A model generated the notes under the pieces. The model was not told the origin of the DNA, ran no database searches, and was given only the letters and a program-made list of their open reading frames with translations. From the NCBI RefSeq assembly GCF_051622035.1, contig NC_135360.1:30645206-30709205 (forward strand): DNA of 64,000 bases, in the 5' to 3' direction. Each line of letters begins with the position of its first letter. The first letter of the stretch is position 1. The translations under genes and the position numbers were made by a program. Positions 11,410 to 23,100 of the stretch are shown here, one piece after another. Origin of the DNA: Arctopsyche grandis. Its lineage: Eukaryota; Arthropoda; Insecta; Trichoptera; Hydropsychidae.

Positions 11410-12630
11410 TATTTCAAATATATAATTTAGCAGTGATGTAAAGTTGTGTGTTGCCGCTTCAAAGGTTTTTTGCTGCCACACTTAAAGCATCGGCCACATT
11501 GTCGGAACCCATTTAAATCAATTTGTCAATCACACAAATTGAAGACACGCGGCCTCGTTCTAAAAAGTTCACTGTACGAAAATTGCTCATCACGATGACC
11601 ATCCGTCAAGATTTATGACGTATACACATATAAAAGCAATAAGAGCCGGCCTAATTGTTTTCAACGCAATCATTAAATTGAATTTAATGCGAATACAAGT
11701 ACTATAAGACCGTACTTATGTACATATCAAATAATATATTTATTAAATAGTGAACATTTTCATTTAAAAAGAAAGTTTTTTTGTTTTAATACATATATTT
11801 ATTTTCACGACAGGTACATACTATACTTGAAAAAAGAATGTTACATTTTATATTTATGAAATCCACTTCAGCGCTAGCGCCGTATTATAATTTTCATAAT
11901 AAATATATTAATATATATTATAATACATTTCAATAACTAATTAACGAATACAAGATTAAGTTTTGGTTATTTTTGAATAGAACTAAACAAACTTAAAATG
12001 AATTAATGTAATCATTAAATAGTACGTAATTAATGGATGGAAAAACATATCAAACGAAACAAAGTAATGCATTATAATATAATTCACTACACTGATATAA
12101 AAGTACGAAAGTTTAAAAATATATTAATAAGTGTATAATATCTCATTATTCATATACATATAAAAATATTGAATTTGAAGAGTACTTTTTCAAAATAAAT
12201 GCTGCCGAATGAATATCGACACTCATGCGTAGAATACGTTTAAAAGATTATACATTGATAGATCAGCGGTGAATACTTTTGGAATATTTCGATCAGACAC
12301 TGCTTCGTTGAACAATTCGGCACGGTATACGACTGACTGGCCCCCGGTAAAAATTGGAATTTGACCTTAAAATTGACTAAACCTCAACATACAAAAATAC
12401 ATTTGTATTGATCGCACAAAAAATCAAGCAAAAACGCAAGGGCGGGCGTAAAAAAATTGTGACATTTTCCTCAAAAACGCTACGATAGTTACAAAGTGAA
12501 ATATAAACGTCAGAAACGCCCACACTATCGTGTGACAAAAATATAAACACATTGCATACATACATTTGCGGAATACTTATCCATTCTTAACATTACCCAA
12601 ACCGACGTTTGATTGATAACAATGTGTGTA
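11410..12630. other. AT-rich spacer, no gene recognised
   Basis: No open frame with recognisable motifs, no clear terminal repeats and no splice-bounded exon. Dispersed short A/T runs only. Confidence 0.45.
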
Positions 12631-12632
12631 TA

Positions 12633-13211
12633 TGTTACAGTTGAAGTGTATCTTCTAGTTGTAATATATTTTGACTAATTGGAATATATTCCATCTAACC
12701 TGAAACCGACTACCATTATAGTTGAAGAGTATTTTCAGTTGTAATATATTTCGATTAGTCGGAATATCTTCCGTCTAACCCACGTAAATTGATTCATATG
12801 GGGAATTACATTCCAACTGGTCAAAATATACTACAACTGAAAATACAGCTCAACTATAAGCTGGTACAAAGTTAGATGGAGTGGTTAGTTAGGTTTTCAT
12901 GAAAACGTCATTCGCTGGTAAATTGAGTTGGAAAGTCACATTTTTGTTTTGAACACATTCTTAGATACATCGTAATACAGTAATCGTTACCTTTATTCGT
13001 AATATCTAGCAAATATTAACGCATTATTGAATTCTAAAGCATTCGTAAAAACATCAAAACTCCAACTGTTATATTACAACTGGCGCACATTGTTGAAAGT
13101 GTATTTGCGCTTGTAAAGATATACTTTACTAGTTGAATTGTATTCGAATATGCATGAACTAAAACGCCAGTTGGAATACATAACGACTGAAAATACACTC
13201 CGACTGTAACA
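12633..13211. mobile_element. MITE with TGTTACAG/CTGTAACA ends
   Basis: The ends tgttacagttgaagtgtatctt and aatacactccgactgtaaca are inverted repeats. Further inverted or direct copies of the motif agttgtaatatatttcga lie inside, so the element is internally repetitive. Flanking TATA on both sides makes the exact target duplication ambiguous. A terminus fragment sits at 7785. Confidence 0.6.
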
Positions 13212-13607
13212 TATATATTAAAATATTAGATGACTATGATTAATTTCTTATCAAAACATATATTAAAGATTATGTTTATTTTCTTATACTACATATATAA
13301 ATTTTTCAATTATCATATGTACAATCTTCCATCTACATCTCGATCTGAAGGCCTTCATAGTATATATGTAATATAAAACAAAACATTCCTCCAAAGCACC
13401 ACAGCATAAAATGTAATCAATAATATTCCAACTTTAATACTTCAATACTCCGACGTATGTATATCAGAATTGCATGTTTTCATTACATCAGTACAATACT
13501 ACGATTTGAAAATATAATAAAATCAATACTTGATCGTTCATAACAATAATTTTACAACTAAGCAGCTAAATTCAAAACATCAGTCTTACAAACAAATTCT
13601 ACAAGTG

Positions 13608-14115
13608 TTAGATTTTCTCGTAGAAGTCTTCGATTTTTGATATATTCAACTCAATCAATTTCTCCTTATCGTTCGCAACTGTTTGATGTTTGGCGGCGAC
13701 GGGTCTAATTTCATCGTCTCTATACACTCGAACCAGAGTATTCTTCGACACTACCGAGTCCCGCATAGCCTCGTCGATGCAGTCGATCAAGTGAGCGAAA
13801 AAATTTGGAAAACCCTCATATCCCGGATAAAAGTTTATATCAATAATAGCGTAACGATTCGTTATATTATCTACGACTATGTCGATTCCGAAAAGCGTCA
13901 AATTCAACTCTTCGCGGAGGATCTTCAGCATGACTTCAATCTTCTTCTCGTCAAGGGTCGCCTTCGTCTCCACGTTCGGTATCTCGTGTGGATCTAATAT
14001 GGACAAAGTCGACTGACTGTCAGCTTTACACACGTCTCCACTGTGGAAATGAATAGTTTCCCTTTCATTACAAGCGTAGAAATTCTTAAGGCTAGGTCGA
14101 TCGGTTATATAGTAT
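13608..14115 (-). CDS. ITPK1: ITPK1 exon 5 (last)
   Basis: Acceptor ttttag at 14116-14117. Encodes [18 protein letters not shown], then [10 protein letters not shown] and [14 protein letters not shown], the metal-binding end of the ATP-grasp site. It ends DFYEKI and a stop at 13608. The acidic/asparagine pair in the DIN motif is intact. Confidence 0.95.
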
Positions 14116-17100
14116 CTAAAATGAAAAAAATATATATTATTACATATATTATACTACTACAGAAATGTGTGGAAACAATTATACAAGTAGTAACTAGAAA
14201 ATCAATAGTAAATATTCATTAGCTAAATAGCTATTCTACGTAGTTTGTTTCTAATTAGCTCGTGAATATTGACATTTCGATTAATATGGTCATTTAGAAA
14301 ATACTAATGTGTACATAATTGTTTGTGAATTCAACACACCTGTTGCCAACGACAAATATTTTATACAAAACTGCATTGTGATTGATGAACTTTTGTACAA
14401 TGCAAGGCGGTTTGCAATCAGCGAGGCCAGCCTCGTTGAAAATCACCGACATTTTGTGAGCCGACCTGGATCCGTGAGCCAGGAGTGTCTTGCAGACGAC
14501 GGGAAACGTCACGCTACGTGCGAGCATACTGTTCAAATTGTCGTTCAGATTGTTCGAAGTCAATACGCAAAATCGAGGTGTGAACACACAGTTGGCTGAA
14601 AACGCAGGATGGTTCTCTAAAAGCGAATAATATTTATACCTAAAATCAAAATTCAATATTAAATATGTGCGATATTATAATTACACACTAGTTCAATTAA
14701 ATGATTACCGATCGATTAGTATTTTGACGTTTTCTATCGGATCAATGACTATCATTTCGGGATGATTAGATATATACTGCTCCACGTTTTTCATCACCTC
14801 TCTAGCCTGAAAGCAAAACGAACATTATTATCACACAACAAAATTAATTTGAAAGATTTTCATTTAGTATTACATATAATGAAAATAATAAATAAGAAAA
14901 TAAGAGTGAAAGGTTCATTCAACAGATTGAATAAAATCTTTAGTGTTTCGCATTTTATAAAACAAATTCGCATTAACCGTAAGCATTTATCATAAAATTG
15001 TACGAATTAAAAAATATATTATATAATTTAAAAACATAAATGTGCAATTAAAAAATAATTTCAAATATACTTAAAAAAAAAACAGCAATAGGAAAAATAT
15101 ATAATTAGATTATAAAAATAAAAGAACGTATAAAAAATCTTATGTTCCTTTAATATAATATTTGTACAGTTAAAAAAATAAAATAAGCAATACGACTAAA
15201 AATCTGGTTACACGACAATTGGTGCAAGTCCAAAAGGTTCAACGACAAAATGTACCCGAAAATTAGTGCGCTGACAAAATGTACCCGCGACAATATGTCG
15301 ACGGAAATAATGTTCAAGCGACAAAATGTTCAAAAATCCTAAATTTTCCTATTTTAATGGAAAAAGTAACTTTTTATTGTATTATATGTTATATATCTAT
15401 CGATGTATATGGTAATAAAGACAATTTTGGAGACGGTTGAGAAGCCCTGCCATATAAACTAATTCAATGTAATCTGCAGTTCATATGCTTAGAAAGTTTT
15501 TTTTTCTTCAATTTAAATAAGTAAATATTGGATACGGCTAAGAACCCCTAACATTTAAACTAATTCAATGACATCTTAAAATAATATTCAATGAGTCACA
15601 ATGACATTCGCTTAAAATGTAATTGTTCAATTTAAATAAGAATATGTTGGTGCGGTTGAGAATACCTGTAATTTATACTAATTTAATAACATCCGCGATC
15701 TATACGATAAAAAGTACCATATACATCGATAGATATATTACTTATAATACAATAAAAAGTTACTTTTTCCAAATTTAGGGTTTTTGAACATTTTGTCGCT
15801 TGAACATTATTTCCGTGGACATTTTGTCGCGTGAACATTTTGTCGCGGGTACATTTTGTCGCGTGAACATTTTGTCGCGGGTACATTTTGTCAGTGCACT
15901 AATTTTCGGGTACATTTTGTCGTTGAACCTTTTGGACTTGCACCAATTGTCGCGTCCCCTAAAAATCTATACCAAATAAATAAAAAAATACTCGATCATT
16001 GGAAAAATTACAAATTCTTATTTTAATTACATAGGTCGGCATAGGATAATCAAATGCGGGCATTTGATAGGTTACTTTTAAAACAGAAAAAATACAAAGC
16101 AACCTAAAATGAATTAAATGCGCATTAACGCTAAGCATTAAAGATCCCGCATATGGGATTGGCAACCGTTGGCAAATTGGTCCACTCTGTACATATTAAT
16201 ACATCACTACTGTACATATTAGTACATCAATAGTTGTTTGATGTTAATAACTGGCGAGTTAAGAATTTGTGAATTGAACTGAAATTGGCTGTAGTTAAAA
16301 CCATGGGATTTTTAACTGCGCACTTTTTAACTGTTAAATGATTGAAACTGTTTTTTTATTCACACTACAAATAAAATACTGTTCAATTTAACATTGTTTA
16401 TTCAACAGAAATATGTTTATTTAATACGCAATTTCTTTTATTCTAATGCCCAAATGATTCGTTCTAAGGAACAGAGTTATTTTTTTAAATGCACCGTTAA
16501 ATTGTACATATGTTTTTGTGTAATCATTAATTCGTATTAATAATCTTAACATTTTTGCAAGAAGAGCTGCAGAGTGCACACAAAGAGTGCAGTTTGACTG
16601 TCATCGATGCAATATTTGCAAGACTGGGCGATGATAATGATGATGTTATGTCGGGACAGTCGACCTTCCTGGTTGAATTGAGGCACATTGCAATTAACTC
16701 TTTAGTTTTGCTCGATGAATTGGGAAAAGGAACATCTACATATGACGGAACTTCCGCAGTGGAAGAGTTGAGTGGAAGGGGTTGACACACGGTGTTTTCA
16801 ATTCATATTTTATGTGTAGTCATTATGTCATTTGGTACTTATGTACAAAAGTTTGATCATATGTTTCGCCTTGGGCAACCTGATGTGACAAATATGGTCG
16901 AGGTTAATATAAAATGGATAAATAAAAAAATATATGGAAACTTTTTCGGTGTCGATACTATGAAAAAATTAAATTAAAAAAACGCATTTTGAATTGCAAA
17001 AATTGAATAATGACTCACTTTGACATCGCCAGCGTCCGCTGCAGCTATTGTATCGGTCAATTTATGAATCAGAACATCGATTGGACCTTGTTCTTCTAGC

Positions 17101-20100
17101 GGTCTTTCTACATCTAACTATAAATAAAAAATAAACAGTTTTAGTGTACATATAATAAAACATATTGTCATGAATGTGTAATAAAATTATATTTGCATTT
17201 AATAAAATATTATGTCAATTTTGCAAATTTTAACACCTACATACATATCGTATAATGCCGAGTGATTCACGTTCAAATAAAGCTATATTTTATAATATTT
17301 TACCTTTGAATTGTGTTTTTGTATTATAAAAATATATCCTGTGTACTCGACAAAGAAGGAAAAACTCTTAAATGACACATTATATTACGATACTCACCTT
17401 ACACCCGAAAGAAATAAACAATTGCATTTTATTCCGAATGAATCATGGAGATTGAATCGTTGAGAAATTTGCAAAGTGATTTAAATAATGATAAGAATTG
17501 AATGACAATGTCTGACTAGAATATTGATACTAAATATGTACTAAAATATTATATACTTGATTCGTCACCATAAAAATAAAGGAAAATACACATATTAATT
17601 TTAATATAAACGTACATATAAGGTCAACAAATTAAAAGACATAAAGAGTTTCAAGGAAAAATAATATTTTATGTGATTTGAAGGTAATAATAAAGTAACA
17701 AATGGTGCCTGGCATAATCCGAGTCGAATTTGGCAAAATCTGAGTATAATTTTAAATTAGACTCGGATTATGCTAGGCATATACATACATATATGTTCAA
17801 TACATTGATATACAATATACGTATATTATTGATATTATCCAAGTATATACATAACAATGCATCTAATGCGTAAGAATAACTCATTACTGAATAAAAAATA
17901 TCTAATTATTCCAGACGATGGGGAGTAGGAGTAGTTCCATCCATCGAACATACAATGAAGAGTGCAAATGAGAAGACGCAGCAGCAAGAAGACAATTAGA
18001 CGATAAAAATACACGAAGACGTATAGAGGCTGCTCTCATACTGAGAATGGCCTCAAAGTGAAGCATGTGCTCCTCCACGAATATCTGCAACTCTTCGGTA
18101 GCCTGAAGAGAGCATGGTAGCAGTTATTATATTGAACCTTTACCTTCCTCATCGTCTGCCGCTTGTATCTGGTCCATAGTTCTCCAGTATATATAGAAGC
18201 TAGTACAAAAGGACATAAATAATTGTCTCTTAAGCTCTACACTGGAATGGTAAAACCGTCTCGCCAGCATATTTGCCTTACACAAATAGCTCTCCTTTGC
18301 CTTTCGATGTCACGGTCATCTTGACTTCCCTCACAGTTTCAAGATTACCTCCATCAGTGGCGGACGGTGGGTGTTAATACCGGGTGTGCTGTGTATGCCG
18401 TAGGGCATAGGGTATAAAATTAGCAATTAAAAAAAAATACTCGTTTTGCATTACAAAAATGTTTAATTTATTAGTTATTTATACATAAGTTCAATGCGAC
18501 GTTTCTGAGACATAAACTTTTCAATCACGTCTGCATAGAATGTGTCTTTCTGTTTTAATTCCACCAATAACTTTTTTTCTATTGAAATTAAGCTAAGGCC
18601 ACATAATCTATCTTGACCTTGCGTACCTCTATAGCAAGTTTTTATTCTTTTCAGCGCCGAAACAGAACGTTCTGCTGAAGCTGTACTGCTTGGTATCGTT
18701 AATATTAATTCTCCCAGCTTAAACACCTCTTTAAAACCAGATTCGAGGTTATTTTTTGTCATGAATTGTATTAATTCATGAACAGGTTTCTCTGAAAATT
18801 CAGAGCTGGAATATAGCACAATGAGTTCGTTTTTCAATCGAATATAATCAAACAGTGATCCATAAAAATCTTTTAATTTATTAATTAAAACATTTGGAAA
18901 ATTTTCTTTATATTCGTCATATTTATCATTACAAAGAAGGTGAAAATATTCTAATTTGGAAAGTGAAGAATATCTACATTCGACTTGTGCGATTATGCTA
19001 TCAACTATTTTGAAATATAATTGACGAAATGAAGTTTTATCTTCTACTTCTGAATAATTTTTTAATCTTTGTGGCCTACGATCATGATCATCATTTTTTT
19101 CATTTAAATAATTATTCCATAACATTTCAAAATTATTATCCCTTTCGTATTTCAGTTGCTGCAAAACATCATTAATTTTTTTACAACAATATAAAACGTC
19201 CGAAGATTTAGATTGAAGAATGTTATACAAAACATCAGTTATTCCAAACAGTTTTGAAAAAAATTGAAGAAGTTTAATTGTTTGAAAATCCTCTAAAAAG
19301 CCTAAAAACCCTCGTGCTTTTATAACAGTATCTGTGTCCCATAATTCACAATTTTCTATAACATGTCGAAAAAAATCTGTAAATTGACTTCTGTATTGTT
19401 GTACTGTGCTACTTAAACGAGATGTAAAATTCCACCTTGTGGGTGAATACTCTTTTGGAAGATTTTGAAAAGTATGTAGACAATCCATTTAAAGTTTGAA
19501 AAAATGATTTACTTTCTTTAATATCAGAAAGACCTTGCTGCAATACTAAATTCAATACATGAGCATAACAGTGTGTAAAAAGAGCAAAAGGATAAGCATT
19601 GAGGACTTTGGATTGCAAACCATTTACGTGTCCACTCATTACACTTGCTCCATCATAAGTCTGTCCAACCAATTTGTCTTGAATTTTAAATTCTTCAACT
19701 ATGTTCACCACGTGACGGAATAGACCATTAGATGTTTTATCAGCACTAACGTCTGTAAAACTAATAAACCGTTCATGTACATTGCCTTTACATACAAAAC
19801 GTAAAACTGTTGAGAGCTGTGATTTTGTCATTATATCTGAAGTTTCATCGAGAATAATAGCAACAAAACTTGCTGACTCTACTTCATTTTTTATATGAAC
19901 TTTAATAACATGAGCGATTGCTTCGATTATGTCATTTTGTATACTTGGAGAAGTACCACGAAAGGTAGTAGCAGTATTTAAATGAGTATCTAAAACAGAA
20001 TCATATTCTCGAAGAGCATTTAGATATTCAATGTAATTGCCTTTGTTTACGGAATTACATGACTCGTCGTGACCTCGCAGGGACAGTTCTTGTTTTCCTA

Positions 20101-23100
20101 GATAGATTATTGCGTTAATAATTCGTTTTAAAACATCTCTATTTTTATTTACTTGTTCATTATGTCGACTTATTTCGGCTTTACGTTGACTGTCAATTAA
20201 TACGTCGATTCGTTGTTTGCCAAACATTTGTATGGAAAGAAATGATTGAACGTGTGCCTGCGATCCTTCGTGTTTCTTCAGTGCTGCTGTCAAATGGTTG
20301 AGATCAGCAAATCCTTCTTTGTTCCACACATTAATATCTTTGGAGAACAATAAACATGGCCAGCAGAAAAGTTTGGATCGAATTTCACAGCCTGTAATCC
20401 ATTCGAATTTTTTATAATTTGAAACGCAAAAATGTCTAGTGTAAACTTTTGTTTTTTCTTTATGCAAACTGGATAAATTTGGAAGAGACGGACACGGTTT
20501 CCCATCTTTAATTATTTTTAATTTTATCTCAAAACTTCTATTTGAAAACGGAATAGTTAAAATGTCTTGAACACTGTTAGCCATTATTAGTTATTAGAGG
20601 TATGACTGAGATACGAATGACCATAAAAATACGAATGTGCGAAAAAGTACGAGACCACGTGTCGCATCGCATTGGTCAATTGCCGACTGTTGCGCGGTGC
20701 TCTGAAGTCGTAGCACACCGTACGTCTTAATATCGCGAACAAACCTATACAAGCGAATATCCGCCTGCACACTCCAACCAAACCCACCAATTTGCTGCAC
20801 GGCATAGGTATTCTCTCGTCGCGGCGCACAAACTACATACACACATCACACAACACGCTGCAGACTGCACACCACACCATACACCATACATTTAGCGCAC
20901 GCGGTAAATACACCATACACATCAATGCCTGTTTATACAACAACACATTATTTTGTATTAAAATACTACTTTATGTGGTCTTTGGTTTTCACGGGTGTGC
21001 GCCGCACACCTAGCACACACCCAATATACGCCACTGACCTCCATCCAAAATTAAACAATCATAACTACCATATCTTAGAAATCGAAAAGTCCTCGGATAT
21101 GGCACGAGTCCACGTGTATACTTTGGGCTTAAATTATGAGGGGTAACAGCTTAAAATCTGAACAAACAGTTAGCAAAAAAAACTTAAAATCTGAACAAAC
21201 AGTTTCTGAACAAACATATACGCATACGTATATGATATACGATGAGATAAGATATGCAGTGGCGGACTCGGACTGAAATCAGTGCATTCCAGGAGTCAAA
21301 GGGGGCCCACCCAGGGTTAAAAAAAAGTGCCCCCCCCCCCATATAACAAAATTTTCTTCTTTCCACCACGCTAAAAATCAAGGGAAAAAAATAAATGAAA
21401 TTTTCAAAAATGGGAATAAAAAAAATTTAGGTACAAGAAAAATGGCAAAAGCAAAATAGATCCATAAATTTCATTGTATATTTCGTTTTAACCCTTGTCC
21501 TGGGTAAATAGAATGCATCATAAAAGAATGCGGCATAAAAGCGGCTTTTCAGCTTTTTCTTGGGGGGGGGGGGCAGGCAAAGATTGGTCAAATTGAATTT
21601 TTTTTCAAAAAATCTTTTTTATATCGGAATAAAAATGGAAAATATCCTTTACTTTATTGCATTATAAAATATGAAAAAAATAAGCTTATTTTTGAAAAAG
21701 TAATTATAAATGTAAAAAGAGAAAAAAGCGCCGCAGACGAAAATTTTTTTCCACAAATCTTCACATGGTCAACATTAATCGACCATCAAACTGAGTCATC
21801 AATAAACTTAATTTCTACCAACTGTCTTTTCACTTTATCTATGTAAATACATATGTATATACGTAATAACAATAGATAAAGTTTTTTTTTGTTTTTCTTC
21901 AAAGCACATAGCAGCGACTATTTTATTAGTTACCCAAAAGTAACATACATAAGAAATAAACGTAGCACTCATAGATCATTAATCATTAAATTCAAAAAAA
22001 TGCATAATACTTTCAATTAATGTCAATCGAAAATCGGGATTTTTGAGAGGGGGCCCCTATCCTATATTTCTATTTACATGGATGTGTCTAGATTAGGAAT
22101 AGATTTTATATTCGGAAACTGTTTAAAATTGTGTATTTAAATCTTACTATATCATCGAAGTATAATCAAATGTTATTTTGAAAATATGAAGTAAATTTAA
22201 ATCGCTGGTTGATGATGAATCGTCGTATCAAAATTGTTTTAAGCAATTCTGTTTATATTATTCACGAAAATTTGTTTATTCCCATTTTTATTTCAGTAGT
22301 TAGTTGTTACATAGGTATTGGTATATACATAATATTGACGTTGGAAATGGGCCCACGCAAATGTTGAAACTTACATTTCGAGCCTAATAAAAAAAGTTAA
22401 CCGATCCTTGGGCTGTTAAAGCAGGTATTAGTTGTTTGTGTATATCGTAAGAAATTTATTTTGTTGAAATACCCAAACTTTAGGTCCCAAAGGTGCAATA
22501 TCCTATAAATAGTTAAAAAGTTATTTAATTTTACTGAGGGCCCATATTTCCCAACAGATAATGGGGCCCACATGCCATCGGGCATGTTCGCTTGTATGGC
22601 CAGTCCGCCACTGAAGATATGTATACATGGGTGAAAAAATAATTAAATTTTAAGTCATCATCGCATCATAATTTCGTTTAAACTATGCAAGTACGTGTAT
22701 TAATTCGCATAAAACAGTATTGCGCAATGCAAAAGTTGCTGAAACGAGGTTATGACACGAATGTGTCGCGGTCTGAAAAACCTAACCTTAGCAGAGAACA
22801 CGCAGAAGTTGGAGAAGCGTTTCGTAAGAATCGACAGTTGGTGGAATATGTGTGTGTGTGTGTTTGTGTGTGATTGCGAATCAAAGTCACGTATGTGGAA
22901 AGCGGGGATTGGCGATGCGATGCGATGTGATGCGTTGCAGGTGGACTAGATGGTTACCAGTTGAACGCTTCTGCACGTGTTGACATTCGAGCAAAGTGGC
23001 AGTAGAGTGGACGAATGGAATTGTCGAATGAGAGAATGAGAGAATGAAAGAATGAAAGAATGAAAGAATGAATGAATGAATGAATGAATGAATGAATGAA

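Larger units (their letters stand above)
18355..21036 (-). mobile_element. Near-complete hAT transposon with perfect 8-bp target duplication
   Basis: The ends CAGTGGCGGACGG and ATATACGCCACTG are hAT-type terminal inverted repeats, flanked by ACCTCCAT at 18347-18354 and 21037-21044 (8/8 identical). The element is 2,682 bases and carries a ZMYM1-like hAT transposase in two overlapping frames. The identical target repeats and one apparent frameshift suggest a fairly recent insertion. It sits in ITPK1 intron 1, in the same orientation as the gene. Confidence 0.95.

Noticed and set aside
13683..13997. 104-codon open frame on the plus strand
   Set aside because: Antisense shadow of ITPK1 exon 5, which has clear homology and splice sites.
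14309..14599. 96-codon open frame on the plus strand
   Set aside because: Antisense shadow of ITPK1 exon 4.
15683..15886. [18 protein letters not shown] repeat protein
   Set aside because: Translation of the minisatellite arm of a foldback element.
15780..15930. CRISPR-like array
   Set aside because: Repeats are about 15-16 bases apart without true spacers and belong to an inverted-repeat transposon in an animal genome.
16555..16785. Functional mismatch-repair gene
   Set aside because: Only the ATPase core fragment is present, with a deletion and an early stop.
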